Below, in pieces: positions 37,311 through 48,463 of a stretch of 64,000 bases of DNA (the stretch's first letter is position 1; every line of letters begins with the position of its first letter). The stretch is taken from contig CM029386.1 of the NCBI GenBank assembly GCA_017165825.1, positions 5,338,265-5,402,264 of the forward strand. The letters run 5' to 3'. Both the position numbers and the translations under genes were made by a program. The notes beneath the pieces were generated by a model, which worked only from the letters and a program-made list of their open reading frames with translations, searched no databases and was not told the origin of the DNA. Origin of the DNA: Hepsetus odoe. Its lineage: Eukaryota; Chordata; Actinopteri; Characiformes; Hepsetidae.

Positions 37311-37999
37311 TGCCAAGGGCAAATTTACTGCTCAGTGTGTGTGCAGGGCAGGAATTTCACAGATGTGTTTTACAGAATATGTGGGATAAGTCCGATCCAT
37401 TCAATCTGATACGTGAGGCCCAACGACACATTTCTACCTGGCAACAAACCAAACCTTTTTGAGGCCACGCCTCGTATGTGCCAAGTGGTCGTTTTCGGTG
37501 ACAGGAGAAGGAAGGGAAGCCCGAAGAGGGAAAGGGAGACTGTTTTTAGCGTGCTCACCAACGTGAACTAATGAGCGGTTACGAGGCACTCATGCATAGG
37601 GCTCCCCTGCTGTGTGTGTGCGTCTGTCTCACAGTGGCGGCACGCACAGCAAGGTCAAAGAGTGGGAGGAGAAGGAGGAAACGGGGTAATGGAAGAAGGC
37701 TCTGACAGGACGGCCCACTTCTGGAGGGGATCACGGTCAGTAACGGGTCTGACCCAGTAAAGAGAATAAAAGAAGGAAGTCCCGGATGGTAGTCATGTAG
37801 CCACACAACCACACATACCCACAGGCACACGCACACTTGCAATGTTAGGACGTTTTTCATGACAAATAGAAATTTAAGTGTATCATATATGAAAGTATAT
37901 TATATAATCAATTAGTGTTTTAAAATTACTAATAGGCTTAATCTATTTTTGCCATCTACTAAATAAAAATCAACACTTTAGACAGTGGCCCTATATGTA

Positions 38000-38494
38000 C
38001 CATATAAGCCATAACATCAGCAGCAGCTAGTGTCCCTAAACACTAGGCTACCGCCGTCTCAGTTCAGTGACGAGATGGATTCAGGCTAAAACCACAAGAA
38101 GAAGGCAAGCCAGAGGAAGCAGTGTGATGCTCTGGACAATGTTCTGCTGACACATACCATCTTCTTAAACCTTCTCCACTACACTCAATCTTTGGTACAG
38201 CCAAATGTCAGTGGCCTCTTACAGCAGTGCAATGCACCCTGACTCACCTCAGACACGTTCCAGGAATGGTGATGAGTTAGCCTTTAAGTTCTCCAGACCT
38301 CAACCCGAACAAGCTGAAGAAACTAGTTCAATCCACTGAAGCCCCACCTTGCAACTTACAGAATCTGCACCTCACGTCTTGGTTTAGATAGAGCTGTACA
38401 ATTTCAGAGGCTTTTGATGTCCTTACTGGGTCAGAAGTGGGGATGCAACAATATTAGGCAGTTGATTTCAACGCTATGGCTGATTGGTGTATGT
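38000..38494 (+). mobile_element. degenerate Tc1-like transposon remnant
   Basis: The right end reads CTATGGCTGATTGGTGTA, matching the ATGGCTGATCGGTGTA terminus of a common fish Tc1-like family (from memory). A decayed complement (AAGCCATAACATCA) lies near 38006. Inside are recognisable degenerate transposase 3' sequences, for example CTCCAGACCTCAACCCGAAC (SPDLNP-type block), GCCCCACCTTGCAACTTACA and GATGCAACAATATTAGGCAG. It is truncated and non-coding. Confidence 0.75.
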
Positions 38495-39334
38495 GTAATA
38501 ATATATCACATATGAAGTACACTTTACCAGAACATTTTTGATGTGTAAAGGTATGAAAACAAGAATACACACAAACACACACACACACATTTATTCATGT
38601 TGCTCCAAGCCCACAGGATCTCATAGTTACTGTATACACACTTCCACACACTGTGTTGGGTGAGTCATGTGGAGAGTTTCTTCCTGATGTTAAGCAGCTG
38701 GATGATTGTTATGCATTCCCCCAGCACGGACTGTGCCACAGAGCTGCTGCTGCTACCTGCCTCCACACATGCCTATGCTGTGCTATTAATATCACTGTTT
38801 GTGGGTGCCGAACAAGAACACGGAGAATAATTTACAATAAGGTGAGAGTGGGCTCACGGTTCTGTGTATGTATTTGTGTGCAGAGGTGAGTGCGGTAAGG
38901 GTTTACAGCATGTTTTTCACACATAAATCTGCAGCGAAGCTTTTAATGTCCTCCAGTTTTTTATCTGCAGCATGGTATGTAGGTCAGTATGAAGTGACCT
39001 GGTCATCGTAAACACATATAGAAAGCGACCTTGAACATGGACAGCTATATGATTAAATTCAGAACTACCTTCAATGTCCTGCTTATTCTGGCCCAGGCCA
39101 AGTCATCCATCTTCTGGAAATAGGATGCTCCTGGTGTCAGAATGTAGAGTATTTCTAATCCAGTAAATAAAATTAGAGGCTGCTTGATTGATCATGTAAG
39201 ATCTTCTGAAAGTTTGTTCCCTTTTCCAAACTTTTCTGTTGCCCCTGTCCACAGTCGTTGGAACTTTGAGACACTCATTGAAAAAAATGTAAATTCATGC
39301 ACTGTTGGCAGTTTTTGGTAAAACATTTATGGTA

Positions 39335-39522
39335 TTTAGCAGATGCTCTTATCCAGAGCAACTTCCATGTCCTAATTACAGGGACAGTCCCCCTGGAGCA
39401 ACTCAGGGTTAAGGATCTTGCCCAGGGACCCAGTGGTGGTAGTGCCAGAGGTGGGATTCAATCCTGGGACCTCTTGAGCCAAAGATCCTTAGGCAAGTAC
39501 CCTACCACTAGACCACCAGCCA
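39335..39522 (-). mobile_element. fish SINE-like fragment
   Basis: It has the widely repeated fish block TTTAGCAGATGCTCTTATCC at the left, GGACAGTCCCCCTGGAGCAA in the middle, and on minus the tRNA-like head GGTGGTCTAGTGGTAGGGTA with B box CCAGGATTGAATCCC. No target duplication was confirmed. Confidence 0.7.
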
Positions 39523-39639
39523 TATAAAAAACCTGCCTACTTAACATCATTCCATGGCATCTCAAGGTTATTTTTTTAGGATGTTCAGTGGGGGACTCGT
39601 TCTTAGGCAATGAATTGTCTTGCTACACATCCCATTCAA

Positions 39640-40290
39640 GTTCAAGCTTTGGATCATATGACTTATGACCATAAATTCTCAAGCAGGAGTTCATGGTTCT
39701 GTCAGTAATGGCATGGCACCTAGGCCCTGAAACATATCCCCACCATGACACTGTCACTATCATGTTTTACTGTTGGTTTGATGTTTTCATCATGGAATGC
39801 TGAAGAGCCTAGGATGGGCCTTTCCAAAAGTGGCCAGCTCTTCAAAGTATTTTGAAGATATTCGATAGGATGGCCACCACTGCACAGTCTTGCCAATGTT
39901 GCTTGATTGGGACATAAGGGCTCCCTATTTGGTTTGCTCGTGTCACATCTCTTCGTAGCCTCTTTTAAATTGCTGGAAAAGTTCATTTTAAATGATATTA
40001 AGCAGCTGCGATGGGCTGGCGACTTGTCCAGGGTGTGTCCCCCGTCCTTCGCCCTGTGTGAGCTGGGATGGACTCCAGCACTCCCCCGTGACCCCGCTTG
40101 GGACAAGCGGCAGAAAGTGACTAACTGACTGACTGACTGACTGATATTAAGCAGGATTGGCAGTAAGCAAACTTGGTTATGTCTAGACTCACTGGTCCAT
40201 GTTAGAAAGTACATCAACTTTAGGCCCATACAGGGATTTTTTAGGTTGTCCAACCTTATTTTCTTCTCTGAGTGCAATGATCTTTTAAAA
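39640..40290 (-). mobile_element. degenerate Tc1-family transposase remnant, interrupted
   Basis: On minus, 39720-39775 reads PTVKHDSDSVMVGICFRA, matching the Tc1 transposase block PTVKHGGGSVMVWGCF. The frame is decayed and is split by an inserted retroposon tail at 40006-40141. Element ends could not be placed, so the limits are approximate. Confidence 0.7.
40006..40141 (+). mobile_element. 5'-truncated retroposon tail with perfect 13-bp duplication
   Basis: The sequence runs from CTGCGATGGGCTGGCGA to GGGACAAGCGGCAGAAAGTG and ends in a (CTGA)n tail. It is flanked on both sides by TGATATTAAGCAG (39993-40005 and 40142-40154), the mark of target-primed reverse transcription. The body matches the 3' half of the SINE at 44609-44810. 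It lies inside an older Tc1 remnant, so it is younger than that element. Confidence 0.92.
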
Positions 40291-40424
40291 ACTCATGTTG
40301 TCTTTGTCTCATAACTGAATACTTTAAGCTCCAATACCATTATGAGTGGAAAAAGTATAAGTAGGTAGATTTTCACAATATTGTAGTTGAAAGTTAAATA
40401 AATTTGTGGAATACCAATGCCAGT

Positions 40425-40426
<2 letters not shown>

Positions 40427-40477
<51 letters not shown>

Positions 40478-40489
40478 GGAGAGAGGGAC
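40427..40489. repeat. (GA)n microsatellite
   Basis: A GA run of about 60 bp with GGGAGA units at its end. Confidence 0.95.
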
Positions 40490-42701
40490 AGAAGAGAGCT
40501 GGCCATAGAGCTCTCACTCATTGATTTGCACATCCATATACCCGTCTACAATGACTCGTCCAGAAGAGTGGAACATGTTGGGAAGTTTTTTACTTGGGCC
40601 ACCGCAGCTGCCAGGGCTCAAGGTGAGCAACTCGGCGTGCATAAATTTGCATTGCAGATGAGACGCAGGCTCCTGCCGCCTCCCACTTAGGCCTGTTTGT
40701 TTTGTTGTTTATCTCTCCCTCTTGATCTCTCGTTCTCTCTCATTAAGCTTGCCTGCTTCCTCCTCTCACTCCCTCCTCTCCCCCTCTTTCTCGCGCCCAT
40801 TAAGTTTAGTTGTTTTCCCTCTCTCCTCGTTCCGCTCTGCTTTCTGCAGGCGAGCTGCCTAACGGGTGGCATCTCAGGCCCAAGCGCTACAGGCTCGGGC
40901 TCCTCTTCCCCAGAGCACCTACGAAACATATGCAAACAATAGCACCGTGCTGAAAACCACACCCCAGATGTTGGCTGAGAGTTATGAAATGTTTATGAAG
41001 AGCTGGGTGTGCTTGTTTAGGCTATAGCGTATAGCAAAGAGGTTTTAAATATTCACATATGGTTGTAAATTCTAAGCTGCAGAAAACATCAGGTCCAGCA
41101 TATGGTTCAAGTTTTGGTATGAAAGAAAACTAAATGTATGGAAGCTGGAAGCTTATCGTGACGTCCAAGTAGGTTTTTGTTGATCAAGGTATAAACAATG
41201 TCAGCGTACCATCAAAGGTTCAAAAGTGGTTCTTCTTGTCCAGTCGTATACCTTGAATAAGCTTTTTTTGGGGAAAAAACTGTATTTGTACCCTGTCATA
41301 GCATAGCACTTTAAAATTGAAAAAAAAAGGCCCAGAACGTATGGAGTCAAACTTAAACTTCCCAACTGCAGTATAATATGGTACAGCCATGTTCCCTAAC
41401 TAAGGGTAGTAAAGACATACCCTTGTAATGACCCGAATGCTACAATTTAAAGCAGGCAACAAAAATAAATAAAATAAATAAATAAAATAAAACAAGAAAA
41501 AATGAAAGAAAATAAGATGTAAATGGTTATTTAAAGGAAAAATAAATCTCCAATTCTGGTAAACAGATTTTGGTGCTATTTCTTCAAATGAACTACAAAA
41601 TTAAGCTCTTTACATTTCCTAAAATATCTGTAAATCAGTAAGAAAATCCTCAGTATTAAAGTTAAAACTTAAGTTGAATATATTGTTGCCAGTGGAAAAT
41701 GGAAATTTCATGAAAAATAAGAATGAATTAGACCCTGTATCCCTATCTTTTTATTGTGCATGGAAACAGAATCTTTCATGCCTACTTCACTTTTATAATG
41801 CTTTAAAAAACTTTTTCTGGCTCACTAAGATATTCAGGATGATGTTAAGCACTAATTAGGGCTTATTTCTCTAGGAATACTTTTAATTGTACTCACCTCC
41901 TTGGCAGATTTTCTTTCTTCGATATATTCTTTTTTTTATCTCATTAGCGATGATTTAACATCATAACTATCTGCAAAGCAATCATAAAAAGCTGATGAGT
42001 GAATCTTTGTTCTTTTCAGTGCCATAAATTAGCTAAAGTACAGCCAAATGAAAAAGTGAGACTGCTAAAGGTAATTGGTTTTCCACTCACAATACTTCAG
42101 ACCTTAACGAGCAAAAAGATAAAGGCTCACTTCATAGAACTTTTGTTTCTTATTTTCATCGTAGCACAACTGATGGAAGAGTGTACTACAGAAAACAATA
42201 CCTGGACAAGTTAAACTTTGTTAAATCTGTGCGTGATGTTTTATCTTTCTAATTTTAAGATTATTATGCAATTATTTTACTTGCTTTTCAGTTTTTTAAG
42301 CCATTGCAATATTGTTTCATCTCGTCTGCAAATAAATTAGCTTTAAATTATGCTGAAAACAGTCTTAACCATGTGAACAATTGAACTTAGACATTTTCAC
42401 AGAACAAAATATCTGAAAACATCTTGAACTATCTAACGGTCATGATAATGTTGAGTATTTAATATGATAATCAGATTTTTTCACTTCAAAAATGCTTTGC
42501 CAGCACTTCCTTCTTATATAAACTGTCAGATCATTCAATATAGTAGAATCTAGTAAAAATATCTCTTGTGAATGCATTGTCATTTCCTTTACTTTATATG
42601 TATATTTTTGTAAATTAGCCAAGTATGAGCATCATAAAACATTTTCAGCCTTTTTTCTTTGTACTTAATCACGGTTTTTCTTTATTTGTTGTGCGGCCCA
42701 G

Positions 42702-42932
42702 GTTCAGAGCACTGTTTCCGGAACTTCACTGCTCCGACCGGCATGATCGAGTCGCCTGACTTCCCTGACAAGTACCCCCACAACCTGGAATGCTCCTACA
42801 TCATCATCGCCCCTCCCCAGACCGAGGTCACCCTCACCTTCAAAACCTTCGACCTGGAGAATGACCCCTTGCTGATGGCCGAGGGTGACTGCAAATACGA
42901 CTGGTTGGATGTGTGGGACGGCCTGCCACAGG
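42702..42932 (+). CDS. nrp2: nrp2 exon 4: first part of CUB a2
   Basis: The acceptor is GCGGCCCAG and the donor is CCACAGG|GTGAGT, chosen over CAG|GGTGAG because exon 5 needs phase 1. The exon is 231 nt, phase 1 in and out. It encodes SEHCFRNFTAPTGMIESPDF, then PDKYPHNLECSYIII, TFKTFDLENDPL, and GDCKYDWLDVWDGLPQ. Three of the four a2 cysteines are present (EHC, LEC, GDC). NFT is a potential N-glycosylation site, also found in human NRP2 (NFTS). Glu in FDLEND and Asp in YDWLDV occupy the CUB calcium-binding positions. The domain works with a1 in semaphorin binding. Confidence 0.98.
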
Positions 42933-42999
42933 GTGAGTGCTTTTGAACATTTAGCACTCCATATGGGATGATGGATGGGTTGGGCCGTGGGTGGCTCAA

Positions 43000-43032
43000 A
43001 TATATATGTATATATATATATATATATATATA
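43000..43032. repeat. (TA)n microsatellite
   Basis: A TA run of about 33 bp with one GTA interruption; self-complementary and cruciform-prone. Confidence 0.9.
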
Positions 43033-43314
43033 GTCTCAAAAGTTGGAATATATGTTTGACTGATTTTCAAAGTGTAAATAAGAACAAATCCTCTACAGAA
43101 ACACCCTTCTTTATTTATCTTCATTTAAGTACATATTTGCTTCTCATTTACCAGTTGATTTATTCTTAATTTGAATTTAATGTGTTAAGAAATAAAAAAA
43201 AACGTTGTTATTGCAAAAGTAATGGCACATTCTGCTTTGGATGGAACATTCTGCTTTGAGTAGACAAGCATGTCAGGTAGATTGGAGATGCTAAAATGCC
43301 CTTTAGCTCTGGCT

Positions 43315-43410
43315 GTTTGTCTGCTCTGCAATGGACTGGCAACCCATCCAAGGTATTTCTGCTCTAGCACCTCTGTCACCCTGGTTAGTGGCTCAAAAAA
43401 TAGATGGACA
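43315..43410 (+). mobile_element. decayed retroposon tail
   Basis: It reads GCAATGGACTGGCAACCCAT, then a diverged middle, then AAATAGATGGA. This resembles the tail of fish LINE/SINE families (GATGGACTGGCGACC...GATGGATGGA). It is weak and lacks flanking duplication. Confidence 0.45.
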
Positions 43411-44608
43411 GGGGTTCTCCCTTTTTAAAAAGTGAGACAGATTCAGTTTTCCACAATCTGGGTGGTTTGAACTGCTTTCCACATAATCGGCAGTAGCTGG
43501 TTGCCAAATTTTTATTTTGCTCAAAAACTCAAGTTCTTTTCATCAGCTTCAGTAGCTGCACTTTATCTTGCTCCTCGTATATAACCCATCATTGGCACCC
43601 TTTTGAGTGAGCGTGAAGTGCTTCTTTCAGCTGGAGGTCTCGAGAATGCCAGCAAGCTATTGAGCTCTTCCTCTTTCTCAAGAACACGCGCCGACACCTC
43701 AGAAAGGCCAGAGGCTTCCTTCACGATTTATTTCCTGTTTTCTCCACCTCATCGTCTGTCGTCGTCCCCTTTCAAGCCCTTTCTCGCTCCCTCGTCAGAC
43801 CGTCCTTATCGGTGGAGCTTCTTCCTTCCTTCCTTTTTGGGCAGTGAAAAGAGGAGCAATTGTTTTATCTTTCCAGTGGAAAGCTGCAGATAAGGAGGGG
43901 AAGATGTTTTGCTCTGATGACTGAGGCACGTGCGTGGGCACATTTGTGAGTTTTCACAGGTGGGGGGTGGGTTTATTTATGGCCTGTCACAGATGTATGC
44001 GGTGAGAGATCACAGGAACATTTCATATTAGCGTTTCTAGGTGAGTAACTCCTTCTGAACAGCTCACCAAAACACCATATGTTTTACATAAACTGGTTTT
44101 ATTTTATTGGTTTTAACTTTGAAACCAAGTTATCTTCTGGCAAACACATGATGCGACATTAAAAAGCAATTATAATACTTAAAATAATTAAAAAATAGTT
44201 TTAAATGTAACGTTACATGTCCACTTTGTATATAATCAAATAACTTTGTCAAATACACAGTGATATGTTATAACATATCACTGTCCTCATTGTAACTTTC
44301 TAAAAATATTTACTAGTAAGCTAGTCTTTACAGTAAGCTAGTCTTTGACCAGATCATACAAATGCCTGTACTCTTACAGCTTTCTATTTTGTTGTTTTAG
44401 ATTCTTTTATTATTATTTTTATAGGAAGCAACCTTAACCTTCTAGATGCTAAGCATGTTATTTATTGTCATGTTTTGGCGAGTTGCCCTTAGAGTACTGA
44501 CCATTATAGATCAGTAGCTGATCTGTAATGTGAAACATAGCATTTTTGAGCAAGGTTTTATCGGCTTAATTACCTGGAAAAAATATGCATAAAATATTCA
44601 CTTTTTTA

Positions 44609-44810
44609 GGGGCAGTGGTGGCCTAGTGGTTAGGGCGTCGAACCCCTTCCCAATGGGTTGCCCTGAGGTACCCTTGAGCAAGGTGCCGTCCCTGTCCAGC
44701 TCCTCCCTGCGATGGGCTGGCGAGGTGCGTCCCCCGTCCTCGCCCTGTGTGCGCGCTGGGTTGGACACCGGCGCGACCCCGTTTGGGACAAGCGGCAGAA
44801 AATGGATGGA
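44609..44810 (+). mobile_element. complete tRNA-derived SINE with 14-bp duplication
   Basis: This 202-bp element is flanked by perfect TATTCACTTTTTTA at 44595-44608 and 44811-44824. The head GGGGCAGTGGTGGCCTAGTGG contains an A-box-like TGGCCTAGTGG, and the B box region GCGTCGAACCCC follows. The middle carries TGAGGTACCCTTGAGCAAGG; the 3' half GCGATGGGCTGGCGAGG...GGGACAAGCGGCAGAAAATGG ends in (ATGG)n. The perfect duplication indicates a recent insertion. Confidence 0.93.
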
Positions 44811-46531
44811 TATTCACTTTTTTAAACTAATTTTATGCAGTTTTTTCGATCCAGTTGTTTAAATCCTGTTAATAGTGTTTTGTGTGTTTTCACAGCTTTT
44901 ATGTTTGTATATGAGTACATTATATGACATTATGTGACAAGGGTTGTCACTTTCACTTTTCACTTATAGCAGCAATAAATAATTAAGCTTCCAAAAGATG
45001 GTTTTGTGAAGCACTGATAGAAGCCTTTCAGCACCTTCATTTTTGTGTTCCACAGTGTCAAACCTTATGCGATCAGTAGTCTAAAACCCGTAATATTATT
45101 TGCATCAACCTTTTTCAGACATTTTGTCTGGGTAGGATTCTCAAACTCTTTACATGACCACTCGAAACAAGCTAACAATAACCACCACAGCTAAACAATA
45201 GACCTGTGAGGTAGAGTGGCTGTAATAAAAGGTTCTAGCAGAGTGAAATTGTGAAAAAAGTCACAGGAAAGCCCCCCTAATCCATGGCACTGGCTTGGAT
45301 TGAGGACAGAGGATCACGCTGCCTCATAAGCTGTTGTCCAGAGTGGGGGATATCCCTGTAGAGACTTCAGCTTTCAGACTGTTCCACTGTCAACAGAATC
45401 TTCTAAGCCAGTGGTTAGCGTAACACTTTAAAAAAGAAGCACAAAATCAAACATGTCTGTTCCTGGTGCGGCTGTCTTTAATAGCCTAAAATCCATTTGT
45501 TGGTTCGGAGTGTATGACAGAAATGAGAATTTGTGAGCTTTTCTGATATAACACCGATATTTCTCTTAAATGACATATATTTTTATCTACTTTATATCTC
45601 CCATCAACATTCGAGCTGCTTTGACCAATAGCACTGGAGGACACTGAGTCACATGTAGCATATTCTTGTGGCCTGTATATCAAATGGAATAAAGGTTCAT
45701 AAGTCAGTCAGGCAAAGTTTTGAATAGATGTATCACTTGTTTAGTGGTAGTTCTAGTGGGAATGGTTTAAACGTGACGGATAAATATCTTACAAATATAA
45801 AATAATACTTTTTCTTATTGTTTTATTTGAAGGTTCTTTTCAGGGATATAAATAGTATTGTATTCAGAAAGCAGGCATACGTAGGGCGGAATATATAACA
45901 CTGGCAATTCCTTGGTTGCTTATCCTTGTGATATATGGGCCACAAATCCAGGTTTGGTTCATAACTTTTGCTAACCGGAACCTATCCTTAGGAAAGCTAG
46001 TCACTGTTATCAAACGTAGGCTAAAACATCAAGACTCATCTTATGTAAAGGTCTTATGTAAAGCCCTGATGTAAAGCCTTTTACATGCTGCTTTTATTTT
46101 AAATCTTAAAGTTATTTTTAGCTAATTAAAATACAGTCAGATATTAGGGTCCATATCAATAAGCTGTTTAAGTTTAGTAAGCATGTGTTTGATCTTCTAG
46201 TCTTTTGTGTAAAAGCAGCATGTCCAAATTCACAGTAAGCACAGTCGTTTAAGCCATATATTAAAGTCCTATAGGATGTATAGGTCTGAAAGTATAGTTT
46301 GGCAAGAAATTCACTTTTAAACAGATCCCAGATGTAATTCATCTGTTAAGTCCAACTTTTGGATACACTCAGCTTGCAGCCCTTCACTGAGGTGGACCAG
46401 ATTCTTATTCACTGGATATACAGCATGAATGCTTCATTGGACAGTCTTTATCAATGTTAGTAGCTGTAGAAGTGTTGCTTCTTTGTATTATGTTTCTGAT
46501 CTGGGTTTTTTCGTTTGACTCCCTCTGACAG

Positions 46532-46687
46532 TGGGACCACTGATCGGAAGATACTGCGGCACGAAGATCCCTCCAGAGATTGTATCTTCAACGGGGCTCC
46601 TTTCTCTGTCCTTCCACACTGATATGGCCGTGGCCAAAGATGGCTTTTCTGCCCGCTACAACATGACCCGCAAAGAAGTCAGCGACA
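46532..46687 (+). CDS. nrp2: nrp2 exon 5: end of CUB a2
   Basis: The acceptor is CTCTGACAG and the donor is GCGACA|GTAAGC. The exon is 156 nt, phase 1 in and out. It encodes VGPLIGRYCGTKIPPEIVSS, then TGLLSLSFHTDMAVAKDGFS and ARYNMTRKEVSDS. The stretch FHTDMAVAKDGFSARY is identical to human NRP2 (from memory) and distinguishes it from NRP1 (FYTDSAIAKEGFSANY). The last a2 cysteine (RYCGT) and the calcium-site Asp (HTD) are present. NMT near the end is a potential N-glycosylation site that human NRP2 (YYLVHQE) does not appear to have. Confidence 0.98.
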
Positions 46688-47081
46688 GTAAGCATAATTT
46701 GCATTTCCTCGTATTGTTTATTAATGGACTGTCTTATTCAAACTGCCAGTGAGAGGGTAATCTCAGAAAGACTGAGTTGCATTTTCCTCTCTATCTCTTT
46801 ATCTAGCCATTTATAAGTCTTTGTCTGTCTGTCTTGCTTTATCTACACCTCATTCCCATTTTCTAATTCTTTTGTCCCGTGGATGTGAAAGCAATCCTTA
46901 CCCTTCCATTTCTCTCCGTGTTTACATTGTTCTCCGTCATTCAGTGGTAACACAATCTCTTCCTCTCCAATCCACCCAGTCATTAGCACCTTTTCAGATA
47001 CTTGTTCTTTTACACACTGCTTTTGTGTTGTTATGGAATTTTCATGTCTCCTGTTACCTGTTTTCACTTCCTCTCTTCCAG
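46688..47081 (+). other. nrp2: intron 5, 394 bp
   Basis: A short intron with donor GTAAGC and acceptor CTCTCTTCCAG. No repeats or other features are seen. Confidence 0.95.
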
Positions 47082-47251
47082 CCTTTCACTGCAGCACCCA
47101 CTTCGGTATGGAGTCTGGGAAGATTTCCGATGAGCAGATATCGGCCTCCTCCAGCTTCTACGACGGCCGCTGGCAGCCTCGGTTAGCACGTCTTAATAAT
47201 GAGGACAATGCCTGGACGCCTGCAGAAGACAGCAATAAAGAATACATTCAG
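47082..47251 (+). CDS. nrp2: nrp2 exon 6: start of b1 (F5/8 type C) domain
   Basis: The acceptor is TCTTCCAG and the donor is ATTCAG|GTACAG. The exon is 170 nt, phase 1 in and phase 0 out. It encodes TFHCSTHFGMESGKISDEQI, SASSSFYDGRWQPRLARL, then NNEDNAWTPAEDSNKEYIQ. The first b1 cysteine (FHC) is here. Thr and Asp of WTPAED correspond to NRP1 Thr316 and Asp320, which hold the C-terminal arginine of VEGF or semaphorin ligands (known). The aromatic at the NRP1 Tyr297 position is Phe here, followed by Tyr; human NRP2 has Tyr-Ser. Confidence 0.98.
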
Positions 47252-48463
47252 GTACAGATGTATCCCAGTGGTTAACTGGTCTTACCCCAACTTTTGGCCC
47301 CCTTTTCCAAACCCAGAAGCAATATCTTGTTTCCGAATGGGAGCTCCACACAAACATTACTTCTTTCTGGTCTTCTCTTCTGTGTTTACTGTCCAAGGTT
47401 TCTAAATGGTTCTTAAATTGTTGAATTGCTATAAAGCAGGCCCCACTCTCAGTCTTGGTGATCTATTGCTGTTCAGTGTTTAGCTCCAAGTCTTATTGAG
47501 CATTCTGATCCAGTTAATGAAGATCTTCAGAAGGAACTGAAAACTCTGAACCTGAGCTCTCTAAGATGGTAGATCTCTGAAAACAGGACTGTGTATTCTT
47601 GTTACAGACGCTTTACATTTCTTTACATTCCTTCCATCTCTCACTTCTCATTACAATAATGAAACCATCCACTGGATGAGCTTCTGTGGCGACTATGCAA
47701 AGAACTCTTTTTTCTTCAAAAACACTCCATTAAGCATCATATTTTAGGACATGCTTTAGACTAAGACATTTTTGATAGAGAGTGAGAACACCCACCTGTG
47801 GATGCTTCTGACCAATGATTCATTGTGATCGCTATCACTATCACACACGCACATACACACACACGTACCCCCACGAACCAACCTTCCAAGAAGCACTCTA
47901 TCTTGTCCTGTGGAAGACGGCACGCTCCATGAGTGCTGTGTTTGTTGTCTCGGCAGGGAGTGATGATGCGTGGAGGGCCTGCTATGATGGTAACCACCTT
48001 GTGATGGATGAGGGCACTCCTCAGGAATCCGTGGTTAGCAATCTTCTCCCGAGCCATCGATTTTAGATCCAGTGCGTCCCTGGTGCTTTCTTTCTCCATG
48101 CTCTCCAGAATGGCGATTACGGTCCGGCCTGGAAACACTTGTCTTGTGTTTTTGATGGATCTGAGGCTGAATCACCTTGTGCTAAGGTTATTCTCCTTCA
48201 GGACACCCCAACAATAAATCATCGATGAAGCTTTATAATGAAAGCTGTAGTGTGTGATGCTGGCATGGGCTATTAGAGCAAAGACTCTGTAGTGGACAGG
48301 ACAAAGTGGATTATTTCATTTTCTTGTTAGTATAAGATGCGTACAAAGTGACGTTTCAGAAAAAAAGGTCCTTTTTTGAACTCAAATCCATTCTGTTTTC
48401 CAAATCTAATAAATCTAATCACATCTTAGTCTTCTCTCATTTCCATCTCCGTCTTTTTCTTAG
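47252..48463 (+). other. nrp2: intron 6, 1.2 kb
   Basis: The donor is GTACAG (weaker +4 to +6) and the acceptor is CTTTTTCTTAG. No recognised repeats or exons. A 125-codon open frame on minus (47761-48138) has no recognisable domain. Confidence 0.9.

Larger units (their letters stand above)
31149..42701 (+). other. nrp2: intron 3, 11.6 kb
   Basis: The donor is GTGAGT and the acceptor is GTGCGGCCCAG, which has a short pyrimidine tract for its size. It contains a poly-C run (33610-33625), a degenerate SINE fragment (37150-37310), a Tc1 remnant (38000-38494), a SINE-like fragment (39335-39522), a Tc1 remnant split by a retroposon (39640-40290) and a (GA)n array (40427-40489). No other exon is recognised; scattered short frames lack any domain signature. 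Confidence 0.9.
42933..46531 (+). other. nrp2: intron 4, 3.6 kb
   Basis: The donor is GTGAGT and the acceptor is CTCTGACAG. It contains a (TA)n run (43000-43032), a weak retroposon-tail relic (about 43315-43410) and the intact SINE at 44609-44810. No further exon is seen. Confidence 0.9.

Noticed and set aside
39720..40277. 185-codon minus-strand open frame
   Set aside because: Part of it is decayed Tc1 transposase and part is the inserted retroposon tail, so it is not an intact gene.
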